Below the pieces are notes generated by a model. That model had not been told where the DNA came from and searched no databases. It saw only the letters and a list, made by a program, of their open reading frames with translations. A stretch of 64,000 nucleotides of DNA, taken from NCBI RefSeq assembly GCF_029277445.1, contig NZ_CP119568.1, positions 453,501 to 517,500 on the forward strand. Reading direction: 5' to 3'. The DNA comes from Pararhizobium qamdonense (GTDB taxonomy: Bacteria; Pseudomonadota; Alphaproteobacteria; Rhizobiales; Rhizobiaceae). This document shows, one piece after another, positions 63,173 through 64,000 of the stretch. The translations under genes and the position numbers were made by a program. Position 1 is the first letter of the stretch; each line of letters starts with the position of its first letter.

Positions 63173-64000
63173 TGGATGGCAGGGCGACGAGGACGATCGG
63201 AAGCGAACGGGTCGAATGCATCCTGCGCCCCGCCGACCAGCTCGGCGAGACGCCCCTGTGGTGCGACCGCACACACAAACTCTGGTGGATCGACATCGAG
63301 AAACCCAAACTCCAGAGCTTCGATCCGTTTTTTCAGTTCCACGAGATTTTTCCGGATCGCGAGGCAACGTTTCTCGGCAGCCAGGCGCTGACACAATCCG
63401 GCGGTCACCTCCTGGCGCGAGATCTTTCGCTTGTCGCGCGCGCTCCGGACGGTACGCTCGCACCTTTTGCTTAGGTCGAGGCCGGGCTGGACAACCGGCT
63501 GAACGACGGTCGGGTCGATCCCTGGGGCCGGCTGTGGATTGGAACGATGGATAACCAGTTACACAGGCCTAACGGTGCGCTCTACCGGGTCGATCCCGAC
63601 CGGACCGTCGAGCGTGTTCTCGGCGATGTCATCGTCAGCAACGGGATCGCCTTTTCGCCGGACCGCCGGCGGTTCCACTTCACTGACACGCGGCGATATC
63701 AAAGCTGGGTCTTCGACATGGATGCGGCAGATGGAACGATCGCGAACCGGCGTCTCTTCGCCGACTACTCGACGACGGGCGAGCGACCGGACGGCGCCTG
63801 CTTCGACGTGGACGGCGGGCTCTGGACGGCGTTTTTTGCCGGCGGCCGGGTGGTTCGCTATGCACCGGACGGGCACATCGACACCGTTATTCTGCTGCCC
63901 GTCAGCAATCCGACCTGCGTCTGTTTCGGTGGCGCCAACTTTCGCACCCTCTACATCACGACGGCTGCAAAATTTCTGACGCCGGAGCAGCGCGAAGCTC
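63172..64000 (+). pseudogene. SMP-30/gluconolactonase-family gene with an in-frame amber stop (continues past right edge)
   Basis: The first 100 codons read MDGRATRTIGSERVECILRP then QLGETPLWCDRTHKLWWIDI, the start of an SMP-30/LRE-type lactonase. TAG at 63472-63474 interrupts, but the same frame continues VEAGLDNRLNDGRVDPWGRLWIGTM and later VIVSNGIAFSPDRRRFHFTD and ERPDGACFDVDGGLW without a shift to the window end. So a single nonsense codon breaks a gene that is otherwise preserved. Either it is a recent pseudogene, a sequencing error, or read-through. It would open a lactone in the same sugar-acid/quinate pathway. Confidence 0.75.

Overview
The window reads as accessory DNA from an alphaproteobacterium of the Rhizobiales, most likely Rhizobiaceae. 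The evidence is the many sugar ABC operons with LacI regulators, BA14K, DUF982 and DUF1236 proteins, GGAAC-N16-CGTT general-stress promoters, mosaic intergenic palindromes, and IS256, IS110 and IS66 elements. Genus and replicon cannot be fixed from the sequence alone. I see no rRNA, tRNA or CRISPR array.

Region 1 (1-10.5 kb). A LacI-type regulator, cut by the left edge, is divergent from a long sugar or polyol operon. The operon encodes a Tat-exported binding protein, two MalFG-type permeases, two different ATPases, a Gfo/Idh/MocA dehydrogenase, a sugar isomerase/epimerase, a DUF4432 aldose-epimerase-like protein and an SDR dehydrogenase. The two ATPases carry complementary defects, predicting one working and one dead ATP site. 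Region 2 (10.6-23.3 kb). A YbhE/Pgl-type lactonase is coupled to a second LacI gene. An RbsABC-like operon on the minus strand, with its tandem ATPase split into two genes and an M24 peptidase at its end, is divergent from a CoA-transferase, a signal-less binding-protein homologue, an enoyl-CoA hydratase and a FAH-family enzyme. The divergent promoter holds two TTAGCGCTAA palindromes. Together these look like uptake plus catabolism of one unknown substrate.

Region 3 (23.5-53.3 kb) is a patchwork of small envelope and stress genes, mobile elements and decayed genes. It holds VapBC, BA14K proteins, DUF1206, a CHASE4-like GGDEF-EAL protein, an IS256 element with an 8-bp target duplication, a Tat-signal Hint protein, Gly/Asn-rich exported proteins, very small membrane proteins, a NarL-type two-component pair, a charged OmpA-family protein, an IS110 element, and remnants of an ABC exporter, a PBP1-type transpeptidase, an IS66 transposase and a methyltransferase. 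A degenerate palindrome (AGGRCTWWAGTCC) recurs upstream of at least six of these genes and in three promoters sits just upstream of a predicted EcfG-type promoter. This looks like an undescribed regulon.

Region 4 (53.6-58.9 kb) encodes a heme-copper oxidase: CtaG, a CopD-like membrane protein, subunit II, a fused subunit I-III and a small membrane protein. Subunit II has lost all four side-chain CuA ligands, so it is probably a quinol oxidase despite its cytochrome-c-oxidase-like layout. Region 5 (59.5-64 kb) is a TetR-controlled quinate/shikimate-type operon: shikimate dehydrogenase, fused 3-dehydroshikimate dehydratase, and an SMP-30 lactonase broken by an in-frame amber codon.
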